Shown: one piece after another, positions 37,593-50,892 of the stretch
Numbering within the stretch: position 1 is the first letter of the stretch
How the letters are laid out: each line of letters starts with the position of its first letter
Assembly: GCA_937625935.1 (NCBI GenBank)
Contig: OW569347.1
Location: 248,001-312,000 of the forward strand
Direction: 5' to 3'
DNA length: 64,000 nucleotides
Source of the DNA: Tetramitus jugosus
Lineage: Eukaryota > Heterolobosea > Eutetramitea > Acrasida > Vahlkampfiidae
Notes under the pieces: model-generated
What the model was told of the DNA's origin: nothing
The model's database searches: none
Seen by the model: only the letters and a program-made list of their open reading frames with translations
Program-made: the position numbers and the translations under genes

Positions 37593-40500
37593 ATGAACCA
37601 CAATAACAGTCGTCAGCATGATAGCACTGACCAAAGTGTTTTTCAACTCAGTTTGGTCACTCTTGAGCACACAATGATGAAACCATTGTCCTCAATGGAT
37701 CACACGACATGTGCATTTTTTAACAACAGAGCTATTCTGTCTGTGCCAGTGATCCACATCTATGGTTCGACACCTGCTGGTCAAAAAACTTGTCTCCACG
37801 TACACAAGTGCTTGCCCTACTTTTTTATTCCGTTTCCTGTGGTCACAGGAACAGCAACAGCATTGAATGGTGGGGTTGGTGTTGGTACCAACAACAACAA
37901 CCAAATATCTCTGGAACAAGTTAGGAAGCAACATCAGAGCTTCGCTTATCATTTGGCAGTAGAACTGGAACGAGTAATGGAACAGAAGCGATTATTGCAG
38001 CAGCAACATTACTATCGGCAGAACCAGTCAAACAATAATAATAGTAATAATAATAATAGAAATCAACCTCGTCAGTATATTCATGATGTGGTGCTCGTCA
38101 GAGGAATTCCATTCTATGGTTATTGGCAGAAACAAGAGCTGTTCATGAAGGTATTTGTGTAAGTGATTCAATTGTTTGTTTTTCTGTGTGTCATTTGTTT
38201 TCCATAATCTATGAATGGGATATTTCAACGTTGCAAAGAACAAGCAACTTACGGGAACTGGCTTTGATGTGTACTATATAATTATGCAGTTACAATCCCT
38301 CGGATGTGAAAAAGATGGCTGATATACTACAGAGTGGAAGTATCATGAGACAAAAGTTTCAACCATATGAAGTCCATATTCCCTATCCATTGCAATTTAT
38401 GATTGATCACAATATTTATGGTATGGGTCAGATTCAGTTGCGCAAGGCATATTTTAGAGTGCCCTTGCCCGTCTTATTCCAACCAGATAAGCTGATGAAT
38501 CCACAATTGGTGATATCGCCAGACAGTGTGAAGCAAAATGAATCTGACGATATTTCCTCGACAAACAAGTTGGAAGGACAAGAGAGGACACATCTATATC
38601 TCAAAGATACTGTTCCGATGGATATGTGGCTTTCTGGACGGATCGATCGATTGAGCTACAGTGATTTGGAAGTGGATGCTCTGGATGAAGATATTCTAAA
38701 CATCTTGCAGATTAGCAATGAGCCTATTCAAACAAATAATCATCACGTCAGCTTGGTTCAGAGTCTAAGTGTAATATGGGAGGAGGAAAGGAGTCGCAGA
38801 AAAACAATGGGAATACCTTCACACATGACCTCTGCTACTCCTTCTCAACCTCGCTCGTCTCCCATTATTACGGAGATTCAAAATGCCATGATCTCTAGAT
38901 TATCAGAGATCGTGCGAGAAGAAGAAGCAATAACCTCGACTGAACAAGACTCAACACATCCAAAACTACTAGAGCAATATCCTGCGTCGTATGAGTTATA
39001 TTGTCATCTCACATGTCCAACAGAGAATGACCTCAACAACAAGCTCACAGAAACAGAGTTCAATAACGTAAATGATGACGATTTAGAGATGTTGGATATC
39101 CTGGATTGGATGAAGGAACAGGAAGAAGACGAACAAATCGATATCAATGACCCAGATGAATGGGAGCTGAATGACATTGGGGAAATTATCGATAGACAAT
39201 CGCACGAACATGAAGAACAAATTCGCTCTCAACAGGAGAGTAAGGATATTCTTCAGTCGTATTATGAAGAAACACAGAATCAGAGAGAACAAGAAGAACT
39301 TATTCACAAACAATCTTTGAGTGACCTCGCTATCCCACAACTGGATGGGATAGGCGAAGATAGCATCATCTTTCATGACAGTACACCCAAAAAGAAGTTA
39401 AAAGTCTCGTATTCTATCGGGCATTGTGTGTACTTGCGACCACCTGACTATAAACAAGGTGAGGAACTCTATGTAGGTCTCATCGAATCAATATCTGGAT
39501 GCCAGACGACGGTCAAGATTCGATGGTTCTTACGACCTCAAGAGCTACCTAGGGGAAATGAGCACTGGCACTCGGCTAACGAGTTATTCATTTCAAAGTA
39601 TGTATTCACCCTTTGCTGTTCTCTTAATATGCTTACTGACTTCTCAATTCCATAGTATGAGCGATGAAAATTCTATCGGAGCCATTGTATCATTGGTCAG
39701 CGTCAAACTCTGTTCCATGATTGAACAATATTCGGATCTTTCTATTTCTGTAGGAGAGCAACTACCTCATCTTGAATTAGGAGATGACGTGTTTGTTTGC
39801 AGACTTGCATATGATACTCTTTCGTGCCAATATGTGTCCATTCCTAAAGACGTAGAAGGATTGCTTGGTTTGTACGAAGAGAATGACCAAGATATGGATG
39901 ATGGACAAGCAGCAGTTTTATCCACAACAAATGATAGTGACAAGAATAGTGTGGATGATGATCCACCACAGCAGCATCTCAGAGAAGACGAGCAACAAGA
40001 AGCTTCTCGACCAACAGCGGATGAGTTGTTCAATGGTTTTTGGCAGAGAGATCCAGAGACAGAAAGAGACAAGAACGAAGAGAATCCCAGATTAGATGAA
40101 TCATCTATCTTAGACCTCAGTCCCGAACAACCTGAAGATCCTCCTTCCAAAATTTTACACCACTCCTTTGTCACTCTGAATTACAATGAAATACCACCCA
40201 CTCCAGAAGACAAAACAATCCACAAGAAAGTATACTACAGCAGACACACAGATTATGTACAAGGAGACAAAGCTTCTACTCTTCGCTTTCGTGGACTTGG
40301 TTTGTCCAAAAAGCAAGTATTTCCTCGTTCCATGGATGACTCAGCCCTTCCATTTTACAAGCCAAAATCGACATCAGTTGAGAGAAGACGTATAGATCAG
40401 CGAGACCGAACAATGAATAATTGTTTGTTGTGCTTAGAGTATTCTCTGCCTCCTCCAATTCGCTCTGTTGTTTGCAAACCCAGTGAACTGATTATTGAAT

Positions 40501-43424
40501 CCAAAGAACCTGAGCCTGTGGATATGGACTTGATTGATCGTCCTCCATCACCCAAGTGGGATGAAGCCATGGGATTTACCTCTACGATCACTCAGAGTGG
40601 ATCAATCCGGAATGCCCTCAATTTTTCCCAAATTCCAGCAACTCTAAAAGCACCCTCACAGGATCGTGTTCTGGATAAAGAGGTTAAGGCACTTAACGCA
40701 AATTTTGTATCTCCTGTGAGAATGAGGAAGGCGATGACTTACTCACCCTTGAGTGCTCCTGAAGATACCTCCATTAGAGTTCAGAATGCCCAAAAAACAT
40801 CACGAATACTGCTCAAACAGAAGAATCAACTACGTCAAAGTTTGTCTTGTTTGAGTATTGAAATTCATACAACAACGAGGATGAACTTGCGACCGAATCC
40901 AATGTTTGATCCGATAGAAGCCATATTTTTTTCTACACAAAGGAATGCCCAAGAACCTGAGTATAATAATGGCATTCTTATGGTTGAACATGAAGATCAA
41001 CCGAGATACAATGAACCATGTGAATGTCTAAAATTCTATCCATCTGAAAAAGCGCTACTGATTGCATTGATTGACCTCATCCAATCATTCGATCCTGATA
41101 TTGTCTTAGGATTTGAGGCTCAAACTCAGAGTCTTGGCTACATTATTGAGAGATCTTCCGTTATTCTTGGCTACAATGTCTGCAAAAAGATATCTCGAGC
41201 AATCCACAAAGACTTACACAACGAGCATTTGCACTTTCGAGATGAGTGGGGCCGCATGAAACAGAGCGGCATCCACATTCGTGGTCGAATAGTAATGAAC
41301 GTATGGAGAGCGATGAGATACGAAGCCAAACTTAATATCTATTCGTTCGAAAATGTCATGTTTCATGTCTTGGGTCGTAGAGTCCCTCATCTGAGCTATC
41401 AAACTCGAACAACTTGGTACATGGTCAGTGATACTAATAATACTACCCTTCAGCATCGTTCAACCATTATACAATACTACGAAAAACGAACTAAAGCGAA
41501 TCTTGAGCTATTATACCATCTGGATTTTGTGAACAGAACTGCTCAACTGGCCAAGGTGTATGGTATCGAATTTTTTAGTGTAATATCGAGAGGTTCGCAA
41601 TATAAGGTCGAAAGTATGATGATCAGATTGGCTAAACCCCGCAATTATGTAATGATGTCCCCAAGTAGAGAACAAGTTCGACAACAAAATGCAATTGAAT
41701 GTATACCGTTAGTTATGGAACCATCAAGCAAACTTTACTCTAACCCAGTGATAGTGTTAGATTTTCAATCGTTGTATCCCTCAATTATAATTGCGTATAA
41801 TCTATGTTTCTCCACATGTTTAGGAAAGGTTGAGCAAAAGAGTACTAAGCGTCTTGGTGCTCTTCAAAATTATATTTTACCCAAGGGAGCACTTAATGAA
41901 CTGAAAAATGATATTCTAATAGCTCCCAATCGAGTTATGTATGTCAAGGATTCTGTTCGCCCTGGTGTCCTTCCAAGAATGTTACGAGAAATCTTAGATA
42001 CAAGAGTAATGATCAAAAGGGCGATGCAGTCGCTCAAAACTCAAGATCTTCCGGCTCAAGAGAAAGAAATCATGTATAGAAATCTCAACGCTCGGCAATA
42101 TGGCTTGAAAATGCTTGCTAATGTCACATATGGATATGCCTCGGCAAGTTATTCAGGAAGAATGCCGATGTCTGACCTCGCCGATTCTATTGTCCAAATA
42201 GGTCGCTGCACCCTAGAGCAAGCAATACAAACTGTTTCTGAACAATTTTCTCGATACGGGGCGAGAGTAGTGTATGGTGATACAGATAGTTTATTTGTTG
42301 AAATGGTTGGAGCATCTCGCGAACGAGCCTTTGAAGTGGGTAAAAAGATTGCAGAGGCTGTCACAGCCCAAAATCCTCACCCTATGAAACTTCAATTTGA
42401 AAAAGTATTTCATCCATGCATGTTAGTTACGAAAAAGCGATATGTTGGATACTCGTATGAGAGTGCACATCAAAAGGAACCAATATTTACTGCCAAGGGA
42501 ATAGAAACTGTTCGAAGAGACAACTGTGGTATTGTTGGCAAAATGATGGAAAAGTGCTTACGAATCGCATTTGAAACAAAAAATGTTTCAGAGGTGAAAC
42601 AGTATTGTGTCCAGCAGTGGGATAAAATACTGCAAGGGAGAATAAGTTTGAAGGACTTCGTGTTCGCTAAAGAAGTAAAGTTTGGGACATACAGCGAACG
42701 AGGAACACTACCACCAGCAGCAATTGTTGCTCAGGAAGAAATGAAAAAGGATGCACGTGCGGAACCTCTGTATGCTGAGAGAATTCCTTACCTTGTTGTT
42801 TATGGTGATCCTGATGCTCGTCTAATTGACATGGTGATGAATCCTCATCGCTTTCTCGAACTTGAACAAAGTGGAAAGAATATTAGAATTCATAGTACAT
42901 ATTATATCACTAAGCAGATTATCCCTGCTCTAGATCGTTTATTCAGCTTGATTGGAGTAGATGTGAAGAGTTGGTACAACGAAATGTCAAAGAAATCAAG
43001 ATTTGGGTGGAAACAACATGCGATTACCGGTCGAGGAAAGAAGAATCAAACTCTCGATGCATTTTATGGGACTCGTTTTTGTCTTGTATGTGAAAGTGGA
43101 ATCATTAATTACAGAAAGATATCGAAAAATGGAATTAACGAATCTAGTCTTACCGATGTTATTTGTCGTGGCTGTCTGAACAGCTTGCAATTGACCAGTG
43201 TTTGGTTGCATTCACGCTATCGAGAAGTTGACAACCATCAAAGGATACTGAATAGAGTTTGCTCCTCATGCCTATTTGGATCTTATAATCCAAGTATGAT
43301 CCAACAGTGCGACTCACTAGATTGCAAGGTGATGTATGTGCAGAGGAGAACAACAAGTCAACTAAAATCACTGAATCAACTATTCGATCACTTTAGTGTT
43401 GATAGTCCGGAAGACTGGTTTTAA
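37593..43424 (+). CDS. REV3: DNA polymerase zeta catalytic subunit REV3
   Basis: Exons 37593-38158, 38290-39597 and 39656-43424 (introns 131 and 58 nt) give 1,880 residues. The first splice restores the family N-terminal motif VRGIPFYGYWQKQELFMKVFVYNP. A long acidic middle region holds the Rev7/accessory-binding part. The exonuclease-like region reads DPDIVLGFEAQTQSLGYIIERS, as in Rev3. Polymerase motifs: A, VLDFQSLYPSIIIAYN (Asp about 1327); B, RQYGLKMLANVTYGYAS; C, VYGDTDSLFVEM (about 1498). Two Cys clusters end the protein: CLVCES...CRGC and CSSC...CDSLDC; the second is the [4Fe-4S] site of B-family polymerases. REV3 extends mismatched primers in translesion synthesis. Confidence 0.96.
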
Positions 43425-43493
43425 TAACTCGAGTTGATTGATCTGGAACCTGCCCTCTAAAATCATATCCATTAATAATGTGACACATATTCA

Positions 43494-45227
43494 CTAGAGA
43501 ATTGTTGTTTTTGAATTGGGATCCAAAATTTCAATGCTCACCTTATTGTTGGACAACTCATTACCAACAATGGTCGCACTTGTTTGGGTAGCAATTGTGA
43601 TACCTCGATAATTTTGACCGATATTGTTCTGTTCGATCCTGTTATCACTAGAAACATACAAATAGACCCCACTACCCTCGTTATCTAACAAAACATTGCA
43701 TCGTGTATCTACTCCCACACAGGTGTTGATTTCTATAGCGTTTCCACATGATGATATCCGGTTGAACTTCAACAGAGCACCAACTGACTTGAATAATTTG
43801 ATGCCTGGCTTGTTTTTCGTCCCAGTTATATCGCAGCCTGATATTACAATATCTTTGCATAAGTTCAAATCAAAACGGCAATTCTTGATCACACAATTCT
43901 CGAACCTAGGAATTGATTGAGAAATGAACAGCTTTTGCTCGCCGAACCCTTGAATCTGAATACCCTTGAAATTCAACTTCAACCAACCTTCTAGCTTCCA
44001 TGTTGAATTCAAGCGAATCACTGCCCTCGAAGAGAAGTGGTCCTCGTTACACAGGAATGATATCCGTTTTGTTTGTGCGACGAAGAATGGTTGATAATCG
44101 AGAGTGTACTTTCCTGGATGCACCCTGACTTCCACCTCCTCATAACTTGGTATTTCAGTTGATACAAACACCAACAAGTCAGCCAAGTTTGCAAATATCT
44201 TGTCTCGTGGTGCGAGATGATTGTGTTGAGAGTCTTCCCGATTCGAAACATTTGAAGGATTCCCAAGATGTATGATTACAACATTCTGCTTAGGAGTGCC
44301 TATCGTTCTATAATTTTGTTCACTTTCTTCGACTGAACAGTTGTCCCCAGAAGTTCTTTCACATGGACTCACGCAACACACTACGTGATCGTGTTCAGCA
44401 AAAGCACCGCCAAAGGGACTGAGCGGTGTTCCAGATGACATCACGGAAATATTGTCACCATCAACAACAATTGCTGCTGCTTCTGCTGCTGGTTCTACCA
44501 TATGGTCATCCACTCCACAAGTGCATGTCGTCTGATTACTATTGATTGTTTTTACAATCTCTTCGACATTGGATTCTATAAGATTGGCTTCACACTCATA
44601 TTGCTTCATCCATTGCTCAATTTCGAGCAGTTGACTCTGCATGTGCGTATGAATTTGAAAGAGATCTGTTTTGTGATGCTGTAACATTGCGCTCGTTACT
44701 CGTTCAGAGTACTTGTTCAAACTGGAGGCCATGTATCGTCTCATACTATTGAGTGCAGTGTTCATATATTCGAAACGAAGAGTCAACTCCTCCCAAGCCA
44801 CAATTTCACTTGGTATGTCGCTAGTGACGCTACTAGCGTTTGATCGATTACTATTGTCATCGAAGAGCTTGAGTGTTGGTCTCGGAGTGAGAGGAGTTTT
44901 CGAATGAAGAGAGAACTCATCTGTGGAATACAGATTTGTGTTCTTTATCATCGTGTCACCTGGTGTAACAGAGGCTTCACTTGTCGCTGGGTTTGTTGTT
45001 GAACTGGTCAGAGATGAACGAGATCTTGGAGAGTCAATATTTACGATAGATTTTCCTGACATGACATTCTTGAGGTTCTTCTCTATTCGGGTCAAAGATT
45101 TCTCCAACAATCGAATCCGATGCTTAAATTCGCGATATTCTTCAATACAACCCACAGAATGTTGAGTTTTACTATCATCGCTTGAACGTTCGCTATGTGG
45201 TTTTCTTTTCAGAATCTGATTCCCCAT
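43494..45227 (-). CDS. Parallel beta-helix protein with coiled-coil N-terminus
   Basis: 577 residues. It begins MGNQILKR, a Gly2 context that could be N-myristoylated. Residues 25-50 and 150-240 are coiled coil (KHRIRLLEKSLTRIEKNLKN; AWEELTLRFEYMNTALNSMR). From about residue 345 a right-handed beta-helix is likely: a lead-in resembling FBXO11/DUF1565 proteins (DLLVFVSTEIPSYEEVEVRVHPGKY), then short repeats with the N-x-I/V-x-x-N rhythm (VIKNCRFDLNLCKDIVISGC; NRISSCGNAIEIN; NRIEQNNIGQNYRGI). Such repeats bind carbohydrates or protein partners. Function unknown; it could tether to membranes if myristoylated. Confidence 0.7.
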   Translation of the reverse strand: MGNQILKRKPHSERSSDDSKTQHSVGCIEEYREFKHRIRLLEKSLTRIEKNLKNVMSGKSIVNIDSPRSRSSLTSSTTNPATSEASVTPGDTMIKNTNLYSTDEFSLHSKTPLTPRPTLKLFDDNSNRSNASSVTSDIPSEIVAWEELTLRFEYMNTALNSMRRYMASSLNKYSERVTSAMLQHHKTDLFQIHTHMQSQLLEIEQWMKQYECEANLIESNVEEIVKTINSNQTTCTCGVDDHMVEPAAEAAAIVVDGDNISVMSSGTPLSPFGGAFAEHDHVVCCVSPCERTSGDNCSVEESEQNYRTIGTPKQNVVIIHLGNPSNVSNREDSQHNHLAPRDKIFANLADLLVFVSTEIPSYEEVEVRVHPGKYTLDYQPFFVAQTKRISFLCNEDHFSSRAVIRLNSTWKLEGWLKLNFKGIQIQGFGEQKLFISQSIPRFENCVIKNCRFDLNLCKDIVISGCDITGTKNKPGIKLFKSVGALLKFNRISSCGNAIEINTCVGVDTRCNVLLDNEGSGVYLYVSSDNRIEQNNIGQNYRGITIATQTSATIVGNELSNNKVSIEILDPNSKTTIL

Positions 45228-45451
45228 TGACTGTTTTGTTTGCTTCCATTACTTTTCTTTCAAAGAAAGGAAGAAAAACTATGTTATCTGGCAGGTGACA
45301 AGGAAATTCAAAAATACCAGCAGGTTAAAAAAAGGATGTCATGTCGAATCTGTCGGAGGAATTATTGTCTCCTGTTGTATTCATCGCCACACTTCAATCT
45401 CTCCATAATCCACAAGTTTAATCTTGCTTGAGATGTCATTCGTTTGGACAA

Positions 45452-46480
45452 TCATAATTTAAATTCATTCAAAAAGTGTCTGAGTTGCTTTTCATAATTT
45501 TGCAAGAGAAGAATATCAATCATAATTGATTCATGCGTCTTCCTCTGTCTGCTCTTCAGATGTCCATCCAACAGAATAGTACGAGCTGTTCTATTGTACA
45601 CCATTCTATTATCTTTGTGTCCCTTGCAACAAACCGCGCTATCCTTTGCCGAATGGCAGTGCAGCTCATCCTCAATGCTTGTGCTAGGGCTCAGATGTAA
45701 TCTCATAGAGTCACTCCATCTCGCAAGATTATGCAAAATGTTACTAGGCAATGCAACATGCGACAAATAGAGTCGATGTACTGATGACCTTGTGATTGAT
45801 TCTATATCACTCTCCGCAATTGTTCCATACTTCAAATGTAGTTCTGAAATGTTGAATCTTGGCAGAAAACAATTCAAGGTTGCTGGCTTCATTTCCTGGA
45901 TCATCAATTTTTTCAAGCCATGGTGAATCGTTGGGTCATGTGCTACAAACTTTGAATCAATATCTTGCCAATTTTCCATGCTTATATTCAGCTGTTTTAG
46001 GGCTGGAAACAAGTGACACAATGTTGCGATGAGCTTGTAGTTTTCGTCAATTGTAAAATCCAAGTATCGAATGACTTTAGCAATTCTAGAAAATCTGCTA
46101 CATGCAGTGATCAGGGCATCAAAGCGATATGAATTGGTGTTTCTGATCGTCGAAATGTTGGTCGTGTTGCCCGTTAGTACATGAATGGATTGCATGCATG
46201 ATGGTTTGAGCGCTTGGACAGCTGCATATCCACTAGAAGTTTCATTCCAAGTCACATCATTATTCCAATAGAAACTAATGTGACTCAAGTATTTACATAG
46301 GAAGAGATATTCTTTGGCAAAGACGGCAAAGCACAGATTTGGTTGCAAAAGGAAGACTCGCCCATCTTTTCGACCAAACAACTGCTCAATCACCAATATT
46401 GAATGAAATATTGTTTGTACAGGACGAAATGAGAAGATGTGCTCAATGCAATCAACTGACAGCAGAGTGTAGTCATCCAT
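45452..46480 (-). CDS. F-box/LRR-like hypothetical protein
   Basis: 342 residues. The first 50 residues (LLSVDCIEHIFSFRPVQTIF) resemble a weak F-box-type helical start. The remainder shows an irregular leucine-rich pattern at about 25-residue spacing: VIRYLDFTIDENYKLIATL, LKQLNISMENWQDI, LKKLMIQEMKPATL, ISELHLKYGTIAESDI, VHRLYLSHVALPSNIL. F-box plus LRR proteins select substrates for SCF ubiquitin ligases, and such genes are numerous in amoebae. The assignment is by pattern only. Confidence 0.5.
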   Translation of the reverse strand: MDDYTLLSVDCIEHIFSFRPVQTIFHSILVIEQLFGRKDGRVFLLQPNLCFAVFAKEYLFLCKYLSHISFYWNNDVTWNETSSGYAAVQALKPSCMQSIHVLTGNTTNISTIRNTNSYRFDALITACSRFSRIAKVIRYLDFTIDENYKLIATLCHLFPALKQLNISMENWQDIDSKFVAHDPTIHHGLKKLMIQEMKPATLNCFLPRFNISELHLKYGTIAESDIESITRSSVHRLYLSHVALPSNILHNLARWSDSMRLHLSPSTSIEDELHCHSAKDSAVCCKGHKDNRMVYNRTARTILLDGHLKSRQRKTHESIMIDILLLQNYEKQLRHFLNEFKL

Positions 46481-46574
46481 CTCTGTTTTTTCCAGAATGG
46501 GGAGGTGAATTTTTTTCTGTTTGTCCGCATTTGAAGGAAACTTTGTGTGAAAATATGTTTATCAGTGGTTCATC

Positions 46575-49500
46575 TTACATGTCCTTGAGTTCTTGTTCGT
46601 CGGTATCAAAATCTTCGACTTCTGTTGTCGTTGCTGGGCCAATGTAATCTGTGTATTCGCTGTAAAGCTCCACACCCTTGTCGTTCAACTTGCCTCTCTT
46701 CTTCATTTGTCTCTTCTCAAGTCTTCGCAACCTTCTCAATCGAGCTTTCTCCTTCAATCTGTCCTTCTTTCTCTTCTCCCATTCAGACGCGAAGAATGAC
46801 TTCTTTGCTGCCTTCAGACACACATCTGGAATTAGAGCCAACACCAATATGAGCAATGTAATGAGATAGAATCTGTAGTGCGAGAATACTTCAAAGGACA
46901 CCCAGTACATCGCTGAACTTCCAAAGAATGTTTTGATGCCAGCATAAGCACACATAAAGGCAAAGAAAAGAATGATACTCAACCATACACTCACGTGATT
47001 CAAAACGGTAAAGTAATTCATCTCGAGCAGTGCCTTACCACAGACGACTAGGAAAACATTCACTGAAAGGATAGTCGAAACGACCCACAAGCCGTCTGAT
47101 TGATATCCCTCTAATGATTCTGGTGTAGTTGTATAAATGGTTACGAAGAACACAACTGCTGCATGGTAGAGTGCTTGAAATGACCAAACAGCAAAACTTG
47201 GCAACGTTAAACTCAGTCCGAAACCAAACTTGTCCAATTTCAAGTTCTTGTACAGAGTGGGCCATCTCTCCAAGGTGTGCTCATCAATGTCCTTCTCAAA
47301 TATACCCATCACAAATGGAGGAAGCAGCGTGAAAACCATGTTGTACAGCGTCAGAACCCACGATTCAATGATTGTTTGACCAGAGTACTGGCAATAAAAT
47401 CCAAAGAAGAATTGCAAGAAGGTGAGTACCAGATTCTTGTAGAAGGAATACTGAACAAACAAAGCAGATCTAGTGAGGGAGTATCTACCATGGACGGCCA
47501 ATAGTCTCTTCAAATGGAAGAATCTAGGGAGAGCGTAATCAGCAGCATTCACTGCTTGACTTCCCTCCTTTCCAGAAATACCAACACCTACTTTGGCCTG
47601 TTGAATCATACTGACATCATTGGCACCATCACCAATAGCCAAACCATTCTTCTTAAACATCTTATACACCTGTCTCACAACTCCTTGCTTGTGAGCAGGG
47701 ATGGCTCGACAAACAATAACGGTTTTACAGTGAACACAAACGCTAGCAAACAACTTGGCAATCTCGCTATATCGTTCAATCAAGCTAACAACACCACCAT
47801 TCATCACTAAGCAAATATCAGGATTAAGATTTTCTGCCTTAATCTTAGTAATATTATTGAGTGATGTATTCAACAACTCAATCGCTTTTTGACGCTCGAC
47901 CGTTGGATCAGAGTGAGAATCAAGCTCAATATCTTCAACAAAAGTAATTTCCTCCTTTGCTCCTACCGTTTTGATAATTCTTGCGAGTTGAGCTACATTC
48001 TTTGCTGTTTGTCTCTTGTCTCCAGTTAACACCCAGAACTGAATTCCGGCCTCGAGCAAGAAATCAATTGTATCTGCCACATTTTCCTGTAATCTATCCT
48101 CAATAGCAGTTGCACCGCAGAGTTCCATTTGCTCCTCGATTTCAGAAGCAACACGATCCATTCTGAGCACTCTCACACTAGAATCTGATGTCACAGCAGA
48201 AGCCTTGATGTACCTTGCTCTCCATTTTATCGCATCGTCAGCAAATATAACTCTATGGGTCAGAAGAAGAGTTCTGAGACCCTCAGTAGCAAAATCATCC
48301 AGATATTTTTGAGTTTTCTGAAGCAAAGCATCAATAGGTTCATTGTCAGGCGTGACTGGACACAAGAGAGGAATCATAAAGCTGTCAGCCCCCTTCGTGT
48401 AGCAAACACACGGCAAATCATCTTCAGTGAATTGAGGATGATCCACTCTAACGCCTCCAGGAGCGAACCATGGAAACTGTTGGAGAAGCGACAGGGGAAT
48501 TCTCACAATGACACTCATTCTCTTACGGTCTGGAGTGAACTTGATAGTATAAACTTTGCGGAAGCAATGGGTGACACCATCAATGGTAACAACGGTCTCT
48601 GTATCACTCTGTGATTCAAGCTTAAATCCGTTCAACAGTGCTGTATTAACGAGACAAATTTCATCAGGACTCTCACCAGAATATACTCCACCTTCAATAA
48701 TAATTTCATTATTGATAGCTAAATTGAGCATATAATGCATTACCAACTGTCTGTGTCTCTCGTCTTCTTTTGCGTCCTCAGGCACAAAGGAATCTCCTGC
48801 GAGAAGCTTCCTACCCAAAAGTGCTTCATTTATCTCCTCGTTATGCACGATTTTTGAGCCAATACCGAGCTGTTTGAACACCATCGTATTATTTGTTAGA
48901 GTACCAGTCTTATCTGAAAACACAATATCAATCTGCGACAAATCAGCATTCAAATCAGCAGCTCCAACATCCATAGGAATATCACCCTCTTCATAATACA
49001 TGCTCAAATCTTGTTTCATAAAGTATGCTTGAATCTCCTTAATGAACTGTAAACTCACAAAGAGAGACATTGGAATCAACAGATTCAACAGAATGAAATT
49101 GGTAAAATATGAGAATACCACATATTTAAAGTTCACTTGATTGGTAGTATTGTGCAAGTCTGGTTCGATATAGAATTGATCCATTGTTTTTTGTTTCTAT
49201 CGTATCAATCACAAACAAATTTGTTGTCAGTCATCTCTTCTCCTCAATTGTACAATAATAAAAAATGACACTTAAACATACCTGCGTAACAGAGGACAAA
49301 ATTGTGAAAAGAATTGTAAGCACTTGATGAATAACAACGAGCAGTCCCAAAATCAGATTCACTCTGGTGTCAATGAATGATGTCTTCTTCTTCCTCTTTG
49401 CAGTATTCAACATAACCTTGGTTTCCATGCCCGTGTAGCAGACCACACCGTACAGAACAGATGTATTCTTCAGTGTACATCCCTTGAGAATCATATTCTC

Positions 49501-50892
49501 TGGGCCAACTGCTTCTTCCATTTGCTCTCCCTCCAGGTTTACAAATGAGATTGTACCTTCGACCTTGTCCAAATCCTTTACTGGCGCATTCATCTTGATA
49601 TCTCCAGAAAAGTTTGTCAAGTCCTCCTCATTGTTCAAATAAGCAGTCTGAGATCTTCCGAATCTTGGTTTCATATTCGCTTCACCATCGAGTTGTGATG
49701 TTTCAATGTAACACTTGTTTCCTTTGTTTGATGCGTACAAGACGAGTAAATCTGCTGGGATTGGGTCCTCTGAAGTCAAGAACACAATTTCACCCACAGA
49801 CAATTTACCAGTTCGGATAGGCACTCGTTGTCCATCACGAATCACTTGAACCGTCCTGCTATTATCAATTCTATTCTTTCTGTATCTCTTGAAATCTTCA
49901 ACCAGATCCTTGAGCATGTTCACACCGAGAATAAACACGACGGGAAGCACAGAAGTCACTGGATTGGTAGGTGACACACCAGGAATCAAAGAAAAGATCA
50001 TCACAATCAAAAAGTACCAATTATGCAACTGGAACCTGTACTGCAAATACAGATTCAGTGGAACAAAGTTAATGGGAATATAATTCCACCACCAGTACTG
50101 CGTAGTAGAGATGGTATTGTTCGGGAAGAGCTTTGTCTTGAACAATTGAGCCTCAATCACATGCTCATTCAATAACTTATTGTCTTCACTACCAACCTTC
50201 ACCTTTACCGTCTGTCTCACCTTGACCGACTTGTTCTGTTTCTTGTCATTGATTCGAATTTGTCTCGGGGCGTTCTTGGACGTGTTTGTGTTGTCCTTTG
50301 GTTTGTTGTTATGGTTGTTGTGAACATTATCATTGGGCAATGAAATGGTCGAAGCACTGTGAACCGACGACTCCTTTCCATCTTGATCACCACCCAGGAG
50401 GTTGGATGAAGAGGCAGAGGGACTGTTGGGGGATGAATTCACCGTATTGTGATTCAAGTTGTAAATGTAGTCCAAACTAGGTGGATCGACAATGGTGTTT
50501 TGATTGTTTCTTGCCACGAGAGACTCCTTTCTGAGATCACCACCACTGTTTACTCTACTATTGTTGTTATTAGTGTGACTCGATGGTGATTGTGGCTCCT
50601 CAAAATAAGCCTCTTGGATCACCATGTCCGTATGCCTTGGTGTGAGAATGGTTGATTGCTCGAATGAAGTACCAAGCACAATCTCTTCTTGATGCTGTTG
50701 TTGTTGTTGTTGTTGTTGAGAGTGATGAGAAGAAGAAGTAGAACGAGTGTGAGTAGAAGGACGAGAGACTGGTGTTGTGATAGGATCAGAGTCAAAAGGA
50801 CCTACATTGGTTGCGATTGTTGTGGTGGAAAAAGAGCTATTGTTGTTGTTGTGATGACTGCTGTGGTCATAGTCATTATTCTCAGGATCCAT
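46575..50892 (-). CDS. P4-type ATPase (phospholipid flippase)
   Basis: Exons 50892-49282 and 49196-46575, separated by an 85-nt GTATGT...GATAG intron in phase 0, give 1,410 residues. An unusually long disordered N-terminus of about 240 residues (Asn/His/Ser/Gln-rich) precedes the flippase core (PLNLYLQYRFQLHNWYFL). The actuator loop reads SQLDGEANMKPR where P4 enzymes normally have LDGETNLK. M4 is IPMSLFVSLQFIK, the phosphorylation site DKTGTLT (Asp about 632), and the hinge GDGANDVSMIQ. Ten helices are expected; a basic tail ends the protein. P4-ATPases move phospholipids to the cytosolic leaflet in Golgi and plasma membranes, usually with a CDC50 subunit. Confidence 0.93.

Noticed and set aside
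46575-49196. P4-ATPase as two adjacent genes
   Set aside because: An 85-nt GT-AG intron joins the two frames in phase and gives a normal flippase.
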